Of a stretch of 61,711 nucleotides of DNA, positions 44,286-54,010 are shown in pieces. The notes below the pieces were generated by a model. It ran no database searches, was not told the origin of the DNA, and saw only the letters and a program-made list of their open reading frames with translations. The translations under genes and the position numbers were made by a program. Each line of letters opens with the position of its first letter. Positions within the stretch are counted from its first letter, which is position 1. Source of the DNA: Kalaharituber pfeilii (lineage: Eukaryota; Ascomycota; Pezizomycetes; Pezizales; Pezizaceae); assembly GCA_015179045.1 (NCBI GenBank), contig WHUZ01000162.1, positions 1 through 61,711 on the forward strand, written 5' to 3'.

Positions 44286-45840
44286 CGCAGAAGGCAGCTT
44301 CCGCTCGCTAACGACAGAGGGGTGATCTGCGGTCGTGCGTCCACTGAGCTATTGTGGCTGTACGCATTGTTGCTCTGCCGCTCCATTGTCACACCTTCGC
44401 CATCTCAACGATCTGCTACGAAGGTCTTATGCACTGAGGATGTTGCTTTCAGTGCCGCTGGGCGAGTAGTACGAGGACCGGGGCACAGTAGAAGTGAAGG
44501 AAGTAAAAGGCATGTTGAGTTCTAGAGCTGCGATACTTGCGGGAATTTGAGCTTATGCCAAGGTCCACCAAATGCTATGCGGCAGTTAGTAGTAAGTTGT
44601 CAGTGTGAAGTCTGCCACGGTCTCCTAGCATGTGTTTCGATTTCGAGCCCACGAATTTATAATGCCCTCCATCACCCACAGACCACGACTACCTCCTTCG
44701 TCGGCAGGCCCCACACAGGACTGGCCAGACTAAGGAACCGAATATCTACCTTTTGGTGTCGTTTTCACACAAAATCATTATGATTAATTCGCAACTATAC
44801 AAATGTTACCTTTCTACATTTATTATCATTCCTACTGAGTAAAATTAAAAAACGCATAGCTCAGTATTGTAGCGTGCAGAATGCCACGTTCCCACCTAAT
44901 AAACACCAAGACGCCATACAAAACCGTGCTCTAAGGTACACTTCCTTCGCAAACTTCCTGTATGGGAAAAGCAGAGATAACCAATATAAAATAATTCTTG
45001 GATTCGTTCCCTTCTAGAGCGCATAAAAGCAATTCATTACGATATTTTGTGCGCAAAGGTTGTGCACTTTGCGGCCCGCTCGCGGACATTGGACGCGTGA
45101 ATAGGCCGAGTTTTGAGTGGGGCTGGTCGCTTCGTGAATAGGCAAATAACGTGATCATTATATATTAGTTTTGCAGTTTACGATTCTATAGAGCGAAAAT
45201 AAGGGTTTGTGGTTATAACTATGTTACCACTAGCTAAAAAAAAATTCAAAAAAGCTACCGGATATGCGATAAGCATTGTTCTAGCTTTGAGTAGAATTTT
45301 ACGGTATTAGATGTGCAGACAGAGATATCCGAAATCCTCCGCCACTCTATATCTAGAAATGACAAGGATTCATTGATGCCAAGCATCTTAGTCAGGGTAG
45401 TTGTATTTCCATATTGGGTAGTTAACATAACCCCTGCAAACGCCAAGCATCCATTTTAAGCAAGTCGCAACCTCACCTCTTGCTATTGCAGGAACTCCAA
45501 CGTGTTTAAGGTAACACCGCACTCTATGAGATTTTGTCCGCTTGATACAATTTTCTACGCGGCTGGAAAGCTAAAACTGAGTGGTCGTCATAAATGTCTT
45601 TGATGATTCGCATAGGCTACTTTCACCATGATTAATTTTGGGGCATAACTTCAGACGCACTTTTATTGACCCCCTCCCGCCAGTTTGATGGCTTACAACT
45701 TTCTCAAATAACTCTGTCAAAATTGAGGAGATTTAAGTGATTATTAGACAATTGCGAAAGCCAGAACTAAGTATACGGTATCGCCTATCAGCATACATGT
45801 TAAGTATCATACGTAATCTGCCTGCAAACATTACGCGTAG
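44286..45840. other. No gene recognised
   Basis: Low-coding sequence with short frames. 'tgaataggccgagttttgag' and 'tcgtgaataggcaaat' at about 45100-45145 form a loose inverted pair similar to the border of the 2.5-kb/25-kb dispersed repeat. Confidence 0.3.
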
Positions 45841-46375
45841 CTCCATTGATTTTTTTGCCCAGGAGCGAACTCAGCTTGCTGAGGAGTGTATTTTTTTTTT
45901 TTTTTTTTTTTTAATGTCAATACTCGCGTGCCGCCCAGAGGGCTATGGCGAGGGTCTTAATTCAAGAAAGTAAAAAAACACCAAACCTAACTACCTCTCT
46001 AAATACATGTATTGCCCGCGGGTCCTACCATGTTGCGGGTGGCGCCCCGTATGACCTCCTACTTCCGTCCCCTCTCCGACTCATACCGGGCACATTTGTG
46101 CCATCGCCCGCTCAGTCTCACCTTCTCGACTTCCGCCTCTTTCTCCAGATAGAGCACCACCGAGCTTGTCTTTTTGCCCTCCTCCTCCAACAAACCCTTC
46201 TTCCTGAGCCAGCGGATCCCCTTGATCTTCCCCAACTCCCGATTCGCTGCTCCCAACCACTGCATTACCTTTCCCAAATCCTTCCTCAGCGGTATGCCGT
46301 GTATTACGACGCCTGGCCCTCTGAGGAGTGTATGGGTGTATGGGTTGGTTACAAGCTGCCCAGTGCTTTTCGTCC
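45841..46375 (+). pseudogene. Fragment paralogous to 56.1 kb, split by an ORF1-only insertion
   Basis: 45849-45891 encodes FFAQERTQLAEE. After the insertion (45892-46320) and a second copy of the duplication, the sequence continues in a similar way to the 56.1-kb copy (FAQERTQLAEERWVEYKL). The shared nucleotide string 'gcccaggagcgaactcagct' is identical in both. The protein family is not known. Confidence 0.55.
45892..46320 (-). mobile_element. ORF1-only LINE derivative, type A tail, minus orientation
   Basis: Duplications CTGAGGAGTGTAT at 45879-45891 and 46321-46333. The minus frame reads VVIHGIPLRKDLGKVMQWL, GIRWLRKKGLLEEEGKKTSS, VVLYLEKEAEVEKVRLSGRW and ends YESERGRK, stop at about 46059. 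It is followed by a UTR with 'gggcaatacatgtattta', the hairpin CTCGCCATAGCCCTCTGGGC...GCGAG and poly(A). Confidence 0.9.
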
Positions 46376-46465
46376 CAATTTGGTCATATTGCCAAGAAAT
46401 TCAGTCAAAATGCCAAGACCTGACGTCGGCTCAGACCTGCCATCGGCTCAGACCCACTGTCGGCT

Positions 46466-46526
46466 TTTTTTTTTTTTTTTTTAATCACGTGACCCCGCTT
46501 GTAGCTGTTCGCCATGGCAGGCACCT
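46466..46526 (-). mobile_element. Tail-only LINE insertion, type B hairpin, minus orientation
   Basis: 61 bp between ACTGTCGGCT duplications (46456-46465, 46527-46536). Minus strand: CCTGCCATGGCGAACAGCTA, CAAGCGGGGTCACGTGATTA and poly(A). Confidence 0.88.
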
Positions 46527-46568
46527 ACTGTCGGCTATTATAGTACTATAGTTACAGGAATCGCGGCC

Positions 46569-47262
46569 ACTCGTTTTTTTTTTTTTTTTTTTTATTTCAC
46601 GTAACCCCGCTTGCAGCTGTTCGCCATGGCAGGGTCCCTGGACCGAAGTCCTTCTGGCCCGGAGACAGGCACCTGTGCAACTACATACAAAATCGTCCCC
46701 TGTAAAAACACACATCGATACTACGACTTCGGTGATGTGGAGGAACACAAAGCGAAAGCCCAATCCCCCAAGAGAACAATTAAGCACGAATACTCAAATA
46801 TCCCCCCAGAGAATCAAGCAGTCATATCCATCTCCTCCACATCCCTCCCCTTCCCCTTTCTGTCCACCTTTGTTATTCTGTCCCAGTCATACAAGCACGA
46901 GTGGTACCATTTGCCTGATAACCGTACCTTCGCTGGTGTTTGACTATCTGATTCTACCTCCCCCTCCAGGTAGATAACAATCGAGCTAGTCTTCTTTCCC
47001 TCCCTCCTTTCTTTTCTCACCAACCATCTTGCCGCAACAATCTTCCCCATCCATGGGTTCGCCTTTTCCATCCACTCTCTTACTTTCCCAAGTTTCTTCG
47101 TCACCGCTATGCCATGCACCACAACTGCCCGGCCAGATTGCGGGAGCCTTTCTTTCTGGGATGTTCTTGCTTTCGGAGATGATGTTGGAGGCTTCTTGTT
47201 CTGCTTGGGGGGGTTGGTACTGGACCCCCTTGCTGCGTTTTTGGATTGAGAAGCGGTGGACC
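46569..47262 (-). mobile_element. ORF1-only LINE derivative with type B tail, minus orientation
   Basis: The minus-strand frame is SKNAARGSSTNPPKQNKKPP, AVVVHGIAVTKKLGKVREWM, ARWLVRKERREGKKTSSIVI, then VRLSGKWYHSCLYDWDRITK, ending in GRDVEEMDMTA and a stop at 46814. After ~170 bp of UTR come CCTGCCATGGCGAACAGCTG, CAAGCGGGGTTACGTGAAAT and poly(A). The flanks 'ccactcgt' and 'gacccgtcgt' correspond to the uninterrupted 'ccactcgtcgtt' at 54677, which lacks the insertion. This is the ORF1 of the second (B) LINE family; it extends past the point where type A ORF1 stops. Confidence 0.82.
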
Positions 47263-48085
47263 CGTCGTAAGTACTGCTGGTTACGCCTCGCGCCGGATTG
47301 AACCCAGTCGCATTTGACATACCTTGCGCCTAAGCTAAAGGGCTGAAGTGCCAAGTAGTCCAGCAACCTGAGCTCAACTTAACAATTATGACAGGTCTCC
47401 CTCGCCAGCATTGAATTTGATAGATTGTAATAATCCAACCTGGACCCCTCGCCCAAGACCCCCCAGCCCCGGTCCTATACTGGCAATCAACATACTACAT
47501 GCCAGTACTCGTACACGTGCAGCTGACCCTGACCCCCTCGCAACTCGTCATACTCCTTCTAGCACTCCGTATACATCCCTGCACCTGTAAGCTCGCTTAA
47601 GCAACATGGCCGCCAGCATTCCGGTCATCGCTTAACAACCCGAACCCGAGAACCTGCCAGAATCTGCTAGAAGAACCCGGATCCCCAGAACCTGCCGGAA
47701 AGCCGTAGAACCTGCCGGAAAGCCGTAGAACCTGCCGGAAAGGCCTAGAACCTGCCGGAAGACTCCGGAATCCACTAGCGACAGGTATCGCCGAGCTCAT
47801 TCCCGGATATTCCTGACAGTTCTACCTGCTTCCAGTCATTTCCTTGGCCTTCCATGTACCTCCAGTCGTTTCCTTGGTTTTCCATGTACTTCCAGCCGTT
47901 TCCTCGGTTTTCCATGTACTTCTTTTGTTTGTTTGCTCGTTTGCTTGTTTGCTTGGATTTGCCACCGAGGGCTTTCTATAAAGAGGCCCCCCCCCTCCTC
48001 CATCTTGCCTCTCCACGCAACAACTTATATTCTACCCAAGTTGTGTATTTAGCTTTCAAATACATCTACCTCTCGGTATCACATA
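47263..48085 (+). repeat. LTR-like region with two tandem repeats
   Basis: Starts with GTTACGCCTCGCGCCGGATT, shared with 54698-54745. It contains a ~21-bp unit 'agaacctgccggaaagccgt' repeated about four times (47685-47775) and a ~30-bp unit 'tttccatgtacttccag' repeated about four times (47840-47920). A TATA-like 'ctataaagaggc' lies at about 47978, and the end 'ctctcggtatcaca' fits an LTR terminus near 48083. The paired LTR is not visible. A (GCCTCT)n array lies just after, at 48097-48126. Confidence 0.5.
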
Positions 48086-48204
48086 GCTCCGACCGCCTCT
48101 GCCTCTGCCTCTGCCTCTGCCTCTGCTGTGAAATCGCCCCGGCGCCTGCCGCCCGTCCTGTACCTGGATCCTGTACCCTGACCTGACCCAGACCGATTTA
48201 TTAC

Positions 48205-49160
48205 ATAGATATGACAGGTCCGGCCTGATAGCATGAGATGTGGCAGAATGAATTGAATTTAAGAGATATGGTAGGTCCGGCCCCACGGCCTCAGGTGAAG
48301 AAAAATGCACTCAATTTTACAGGTATAGCAGGCCCCACCTACCGCCATGAGATGAGCTAGAGTGAGCTCAATTTGACAGGCATAGAAGGCCCAACCTAAC
48401 AACGGCGTGAGAAAGTTGACAGGTATGGCCGGCCCACGAGATGAGACAGAATAAGCTAAATTTGGCACGTATAGCCGGCCTGACATAACAGCGCGAGATC
48501 AGGCACCATGAGCTGAATTTGACAGGTATGGCGGGCCTAACCTGCCGGCATGAGATGCTGCAGAATGAGCTAAACTCGACACAGGTTTGGCAGGCCCTAT
48601 TCGACGGCGTGAGATGAGTCAGAATGAGCTGAATTTCACACGAATTGCAGGCCCTATTCAACGGTGTGAGGTGAACCAGAACGAGCTGAATTTTCATACG
48701 AATTGCAGGCCCGGGCTGTCGGCACGAGATGATGCAGAATGAGCTGAAGTTGACACATATAGCTGGCCCGACATGACGGTGCAAGATGTGGTAGAATGAG
48801 CTAAATTTGACAGGTATGGCCGCCCCGAGCCTACAATGCAAATATGAGATAAGTTTGAGACGTATGGCATGCCCAAGGTACGAGATGCGATGAGATGGCA
48901 TGAGATGAAAAAGAATAAGCTCAATTTGACAGGTATTGTAGGCCCAACGTGATGGCGTAGAATGAGCTGAATTTGACAGGTATGGCAGATCTGACCTGCC
49001 GGCGTAATATGTGGCAGAAGAAGCTGAGGTAGAATGAGCTGAATTTAACCTGTAGAGCTAGCCCGAACCGACAGTGCATAATGAGGTGACATTTGACACG
49101 TATGGCCGGCCCGACCTAACGGCATGAGCTGAGGTGAACTTAACAGGAATAGAGGGCCCA
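48205..49160 (-). repeat. 57-bp satellite array, minus orientation
   Basis: About 14-16 imperfect units of the same sequence as at 25.2-25.8 kb, inverted ('gagctgaatttgacaggtat', 'ggc(c)ggcc(c)gacctgac'). Units are more divergent than those at 49.5 kb, with several length variants. Confidence 0.85.
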
Positions 49161-49164
49161 ACCT

Positions 49165-49505
49165 GCCAGCATATAGATGATGAAATGGCAACCGAAATGG
49201 CTATCGAAATGGCTACTGAAATGGCTGCTGAAATGGCTGCTGAGATGGCTACTGAAATGGCTGCTGAAATGGCTGTTGAAATGGCTGCCGAAATGGCTAT
49301 TGCAATGGCTGTTGAAATAGCCGCTGAAATAGCCGCTGCAATAGCTACTTCAATGGCTACTGAAATTGCTGCTGAGATTGCTGCTGAAATGGCTACCGAA
49401 ATGGGTATTAAAATGGCTATTAAAAGGGATAATCAAATGGTTATGGAAATGAGTACCAAAACGACTCTTGAAATGGCTGCCGAAATGGCTGCTAAACTAG
49501 CTACT
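49165..49505 (+). repeat. 12-bp tandem array encoding an EMAA/EMAT tetrapeptide
   Basis: About 27 units of 'gaaatggctgct' or 'gaaatggctact' types, open in the frame EMATEMAIEMATEMAAEMAA. Sits at the junction of inverted (left) and direct (right) 57-bp arrays. Shorter blocks of the same unit lie at 50735-50860, 51268-51370, 25825-25850 and 52984-53012. Confidence 0.92.
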
Positions 49506-49509
49506 GAGT

Positions 49510-51250
49510 GCCTCAGGTCAGGCCGGCCATACCTGTCGACTTCACCTCATCTCACGCCGGCAGGTCGGATCTGCCATACCTGTCAAATTCAGCTCATTCT
49601 ACCTCAGCTCATTCTCCTACATCTTATGCCAGTGGATCGGATCTGCCATACCTGTCAAATTGAGCTCATTCCACCTCATCTCATGCTGGCACGTCGGGGC
49701 TGCCACATCTATCAAATTCAGCTCATTCTGTATCATCTTGTACCATCAGGTCAGGCCTGCAATTTATGTGAAATTCAACTCATTCTGACTCATCTCATGT
49801 CATCGGATAGGGCCTACCAAACCTGTCAAATTCAACTCATTCTGCACAGTGTTCCCAACCGGCCAGGCCTGAAACTGCCCAGGCCGGTCCAGGCCGCCCA
49901 GGCTGGTCCAGGCCGTTCCAGGCCATTCAGGCCGTTTAACCAATTTCAGGGGCAGGAGGGCTGGTTATGAGGCTATTTCAGGGGCCACCTTCAGGTTACT
50001 TGGACACGGATTTAATATGAACCTTTCAATATTTTCGGATAACTATCTAGACTTTTTTTTATTGAGCAGCGCTTTTCGCAGGTATTCAGGTAAGTAATTT
50101 TTTTTTGTATCGCTTGACTATATACTAATTTCTTATTAGTATTGCAGGGAGACAGACATTCCAACCACCGGTACTGGCGATGATGATTCCTTTAGTATTC
50201 TACTATTTTCACTCTCCATAGTGCAGTTCAAGTTTTGATCTTGCATCGACGATTCCCTGCAGTCCCATCTGATGCCGATATCGAGTCTTCTGGAATTTGG
50301 GTTACAAAAATCTGGTGCGACAAAGTTGGATTTGACAGTATGGTGAAGCTGTGCATGGCTAATGGAAAGCGATACTGGCGGTGTAAAATCAGCAAGCAAA
50401 ATCCTAAACATTAGAGTAGAATTTAGAGTACGTTCTGTATATAGCTACTGTATAACTTAACTCACACTGTAGCCTGAATGGCCTGAATGGCCTGGCCGGC
50501 CCGTTGGGAACACTGAAATTTCTGCATGATCTCCTACCGTCAGGTCGTGCCTGCCATACTGTCAAATTCAGCTCATTGTGCCTGATCTCGCGCCGTCAGG
50601 TCAGGCCGGCTATACATATCAAATTTAGCTCATCGCTCGCCGTCGGGCCGTACCTCCTCTTCCTGTCAAATCCAGCTCATTGCGCCTCATCTCGTGCCCT
50701 CGGGTCGGAACTGCCACTACGCATCACGTGCCGAAACGGCTACCGAAATGGCTGCCGAAACGGCTACCGAAATGGCCGCTGAAATGGCTACTGAAACGGC
50801 TACCGAAATGGCTAATGAAATGGCTAATGAAATGGCCGCTGAAATGGCTACTTCAATGGCTAGGGCCGGCCATGCCTGTCAAAGTCAGCTCATTCCACCT
50901 CATCTTGCACCATCGGGTCGGGCCAGCTATACGTGTCAAGTTCAGCTCATGCCGTTAAGTCGGGCATGCAATTCGTGTGAAATTGAGCTCATTCTACCTC
51001 ACCTCACGCCGTCGGCTCGAATCTGCCATACCTGTCAAATTGAGCTCATTCCACCTCATCTCACGCCAGCAGGTCGGGCTGCCACATATGTCAAATTCAG
51101 CTCATTCCACCTGATCCCACACTGTCCGGCCGGACCTGCCATACCTGTCAAATTCAGCTCATTCTACCACATCTTGCACCGTTATGTCGGGCCGGCTATA
51201 TGTGTCAAATTCAGCTCATTGCACCTCATCTCGTGCCCTCGGGTCGGAAC
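49510..51250 (+). repeat. 57-bp satellite array, plus orientation, interrupted by a hAT-like element
   Basis: Units with 'tgtcaaattcagctcattc' continue from 49515 to 49846. After the 669-bp insertion the array resumes at 50516-50725, has a 12-bp block, and continues at 50865-51245. The first part is nearly identical to 25230-25820. Frames of ~225-278 codons are by-products of the 57-bp and 12-bp periods. Confidence 0.9.
49847..50515. mobile_element. Non-autonomous hAT-like element in the satellite
   Basis: Termini CAGTGTTCCCAACCGGCCAG (left) and, inverted, CAGTGTTCCCAACGGGCCGG (right). Flanked by ATTCTGCA (49839-49846) and TTTCTGCA (50519-50526); the uninterrupted sequence at 25610 reads 'attctgcatgat'. 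Subterminal GGCC-centred repeats are present, as in the 32.3-kb element, but the termini differ. No transposase frame inside. Confidence 0.8.
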
Positions 51251-51632
51251 TGCCACTACTACCAATGCCGAAATGGCTGCCGAAATGGCTGCCCAAATGG
51301 CCGCTGAAATGGCTACTGAAACGGCTACCGCAATGGTTGATGAAATGGCACCTGAATGGCTGCTGAAATAGCGGGATGTCTCCGGACAGTCCTTTTGGAC
51401 TGTCCTGACTGTCCTGACTGTCCCGAAGGTTGCATAACTGACTGTCCCATCTTGCATATGGTGCGGCTGAGCTGCCTGTCTCAAACTTGGCCACTAGCGA
51501 GAATTCATTAAAAAAGCGAAGTACCTAAATACATGATTGTACGAAATACAGAATGATACATCATACTGATGCAGTAGAAGATACAGTGATACAATCTTGA
51601 GTCTTATTACGCTCCACACTCTCTGTCCGAGC

Positions 51633-52607
51633 CTACTTTCGCGGCCTTTCTGCTATTTCAGCTCCTGTCAAGGTACGACCAGCTGCTTTTTCTTTAATTT
51701 TACGTTGGGGCAATATGCTGGAAGATACGACTGGTGCAAAGTTTTTTTTTTTTTTTTTTTTATATCACATGACCCCGCTTGTAGCTGTTCGCCATGGCAG
51801 GGCCACTGGTGCAAAGTGATGAGGTACTGTTGGTACTGTGAAATGATCAGTGATATGACAACCAGCTGTTGTTAGTTCTCTTAATATCCGATTGATTCTT
51901 TCCTCAACAGTAATAGGAATTTTACTGCTATGACGGCTGTTATAGTATGCTTTAGGATTCAACTGCATTCCTTCTTCTGTACGAAGGTGTAAGGACATAT
52001 TGTAACTCAATCCTGCTCACCTATACTGTATAGCATCTCCTACTGCTTGCTGATAATCAGTATTGCGACGTTTATGCTGGATATATATTAATGAATTTGG
52101 TGCCAAAGGATGAGTATGGATTTTATCTGATATCGCAAGCACCCAAGTATCTGTTCCACTATCTATATCTACTCGCAAATTGGTAGATATTGCCCATAGA
52201 CATTCTTTGGCTTGTGTGTTGGTCTGGTGTCTGCGCTGTACTATATATATATTAGTACATAAGTCTTAATTAAAATATATTGACATACCTTCAGAATTCT
52301 CTGCATCTAGTTTTCTAGTATCTCGGGGCTTGCCATGATGTACACATCCATAGCGTATACGACCTTTCTTTTCAGACCCACTCAAAGTCACCACAGCGAA
52401 GCCTTTGGTAAATGCATAGTCCTGGAGTCTATCTAAAGCCATATTTGGCCATGCATATTGCTCGCCATCCATAGGGTCTTCACAATGTAATTCAGACATC
52501 TCTTCTACAACCTTTATTACTACCGAAACAAGCTCCTTTGGAAGGCTCGGGTGTGGAGTCCAGGTCTGTTTCGCACTCAAGGTACTGGTTGCAGTGGAGA
52601 GTGACAT
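51633..52607 (-). CDS. FAR1-like DNA-binding protein of the MULE, no DDE domain; broken
   Basis: Exon 1, 52607-52289, from MSLSTATSTLSAKQT through LVSVVIKVVEEMSELHCEDP, ALDRLQDYAFTKGFAVVTLS and GRIRYGCVHHGKPRDTRKLD. A 48-nt intron (52241-52288, GTATGT...TATAG) joins in phase to VQRRHQTNTQAKECLWAIST and TDTWVLAISDKIHTHPLAPN. This matches the FAR1/WRKY-GCM1 zinc-binding domain at the N-terminus of MULE transposases (Cys residues and the HTHPL motif visible). A TGA at 52017-52019 (after AIQYR) interrupts the frame, and a 62-bp LINE tail is inserted at 51743-51804. Past both, the frame ends in AGRTLTGAEIAERPRK at TAG, 51633-51635. There is no room for the catalytic domain, so the unbroken ancestor would have coded only for the DNA-binding part. 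Confidence 0.75.
51743..51804 (-). mobile_element. Tail-only LINE insertion, type B hairpin, inside the MULE gene
   Basis: 62 bp between perfect 13-bp duplications ACTGGTGCAAAGT (51730-51742, 51805-51817). Minus strand: CCCTGCCATGGCGAACAGCT, ACAAGCGGGGTCATGTGATA and poly(A). It creates a premature stop (SGVM, stop) in the FAR1-like frame. Confidence 0.92.
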
Positions 52608-53012
52608 TTTAGTGAGCGCAAAGCAAGTATAGGGCAGAAAAATTAAATAAGGACTCGCGAGTACTATATGAATATATGTATCGGCTGGAAAATATCTGGG
52701 ATGTAAAGTGCGTGAAGCCTTTGTAATTGTGTTGGAGTCTTGCAAAAAAGAAAATCTCAAAACCAGTAGCTACAGTGCGAATTATCAAAGAAAAATTTCC
52801 CAGTTCGGAGAGTTAGGCGCACTGATTACCCTGCACGGGAAATATCTGCCGCACCAAGACAGTCTGCCACACCAAGACAGTGAGCTCAGCCGCACCATAT
52901 GCAAGACGGGACAGTCAGTTATGCAACCTTCGGGACAGTCAGGACAGTCAGGACAGTCCAAAAGGACTGTCCGGAGACATCCCGCTGAAATAGCTACCGA
53001 AATGGCTACTGA

Positions 53013-53325
53013 AATCAATGAATCCAACAGGCCGTGATCTGCATTGGACTGAAACCGCCTGGACCGGGCAAGGCCGGTATTCTCAGTGGCCTGGACCAGC
53101 GTGGACCGGCCTGGACCGGCCTGATCCACATGAAGCAGGCCAACCAGGCCGGTCCAGACCATGCAGGCCGGTCCAGGCCAACCAGGCCGGTCCAGGCCAT
53201 TCAGGCCGGTCCAGACCATGCAGGCCGGCCCAGGACAACCAGGCCAAGGCCCAGGCCATTCAGGCCGGTCCAGGACAACCAGGCCATTCAGGCCGGTCCA
53301 ACCAATCAGGCCGGAAGTTGGTACA
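53013..53325. mobile_element. Partial copy of the 32.3-kb hAT-like element
   Basis: Starts CAATGAATCCAACAGGCC, as the 32305 terminus, and shares 'ggtattctcagtggcctgg' and 'cctgatccacatga' with it before a long array of 'aggccggtccaggcca' units. No right terminus is found. Confidence 0.7.
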
Positions 53326-53543
53326 GGCAACCCTGGCTACAGGTCACCCTGGCTGTACCGAAGGCAAAGAATCTAACCAGTTTTCTTCACTATAGCAAGT
53401 TTTCACAATAGCGACGGGTAACGTGTTGGACCCCAAGTAGGCAGGGGTGAAAAAAACTGTCAAATGCGGAAATTTTCAGTGTATGATATTCAGGTCTCAA
53501 GTGCAAATTCAGTTCCTTACCGGACCGCCAGCATCATGCCTCC
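53326..53543. other. Short unassigned stretch
   Basis: Nothing recognised. Confidence 0.25.
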
Positions 53544-53557
53544 TCAACGCCCTCGCT

Positions 53558-53801
53558 TCGGAGGAAGATGGCTGAGGGCGTGCCAGTACGAGGCCGAGAG
53601 GGGACGGAGGTGAGGCAGACGGCTGGCCGTTCTTCCCCCCGCAATACAGATGGACACAGCGGGAAATACATGTAGATAGAATAGGTCGGGGTTAGGATTG
53701 GGGCTTTTAGGCGGGAATGTTTCTGTCGTCGTGTTTTTTTAACCTTTTATTTTATATAGCACAACATCGCCATAGCCCTTAGGGCGGCATGCGATTAATG
53801 A

Positions 53802-53832
<31 letters not shown>
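53558..53832 (+). mobile_element. ORF1-only LINE derivative, type A tail
   Basis: Duplications TCAACGCCCTCGCT at 53544-53557 and 53833-53846. The insert begins FGGRWLRACQYEAERGRR, stop, then a ~150-bp UTR with 'gcgggaaatacatgtagata', the hairpin ATCGCCATAGCCCTTAGGGC...GCGAT, TAATGATAT and a long A-run. Confidence 0.92.
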
Positions 53833-53835
<3 letters not shown>

Positions 53836-54010
53836 ACGCCCTCGCTGCGCTCGTAGAGTACCCTAGGGGCTTGGTATGAGACTACCTCAACGCCGCTTTG
53901 GACTTCCAGCTCGAGAGAAATGGAAGATACGTTGTGGGGGCCAGGAAGTGGCACAGCGCCCAGGAGAAATGACTTTAGAAGACTTCTGCAGATTATTTAC
54001 TAACCCCGAT

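Larger units (their letters stand above)
51373..52983 (-). mobile_element. MULE with ~105-bp TIRs and 11-bp target duplication
   Basis: Left end GGGATGTCTCCGGACAGTCC; the right end is its inverse, and the arms match over about 105 bp with only one or two differences. The 11-mer GCTGAAATAGC is present at 51362-51372 and 52984-52994. Inside the arms is a shorter tandem motif 'gactgtcct'. Long TIRs and a 9-11 bp duplication are the mark of Mutator-like elements. Confidence 0.88.

Noticed and set aside
47278..47325. Minus-strand GGGTTCAATCC resembles a tRNA B box and T-arm.
   Set aside because: The T-stem does not pair properly and no anticodon arm or acceptor stem can be built around it, in this copy or the one at 54.7 kb. 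It is probably part of an LTR or other repeat.
49134..49970. 278-codon open frame starting MNLTGIEGPTCQ.
   Set aside because: Made of 12-bp and 57-bp tandem units whose periods are multiples of three; the frame follows from the repeats.
48205..51250. CRISPR-like array because of regularly spaced repeats.
   Set aside because: Units are contiguous 57-bp repeats without unique spacers, in a eukaryotic setting.
50694..51371. 225-codon open frame.
   Set aside because: Same satellite units; no gene-like sequence outside them.
53018..53411. Overlapping open frames through the AGGCC array.
   Set aside because: Same cause as at 32.3 kb.
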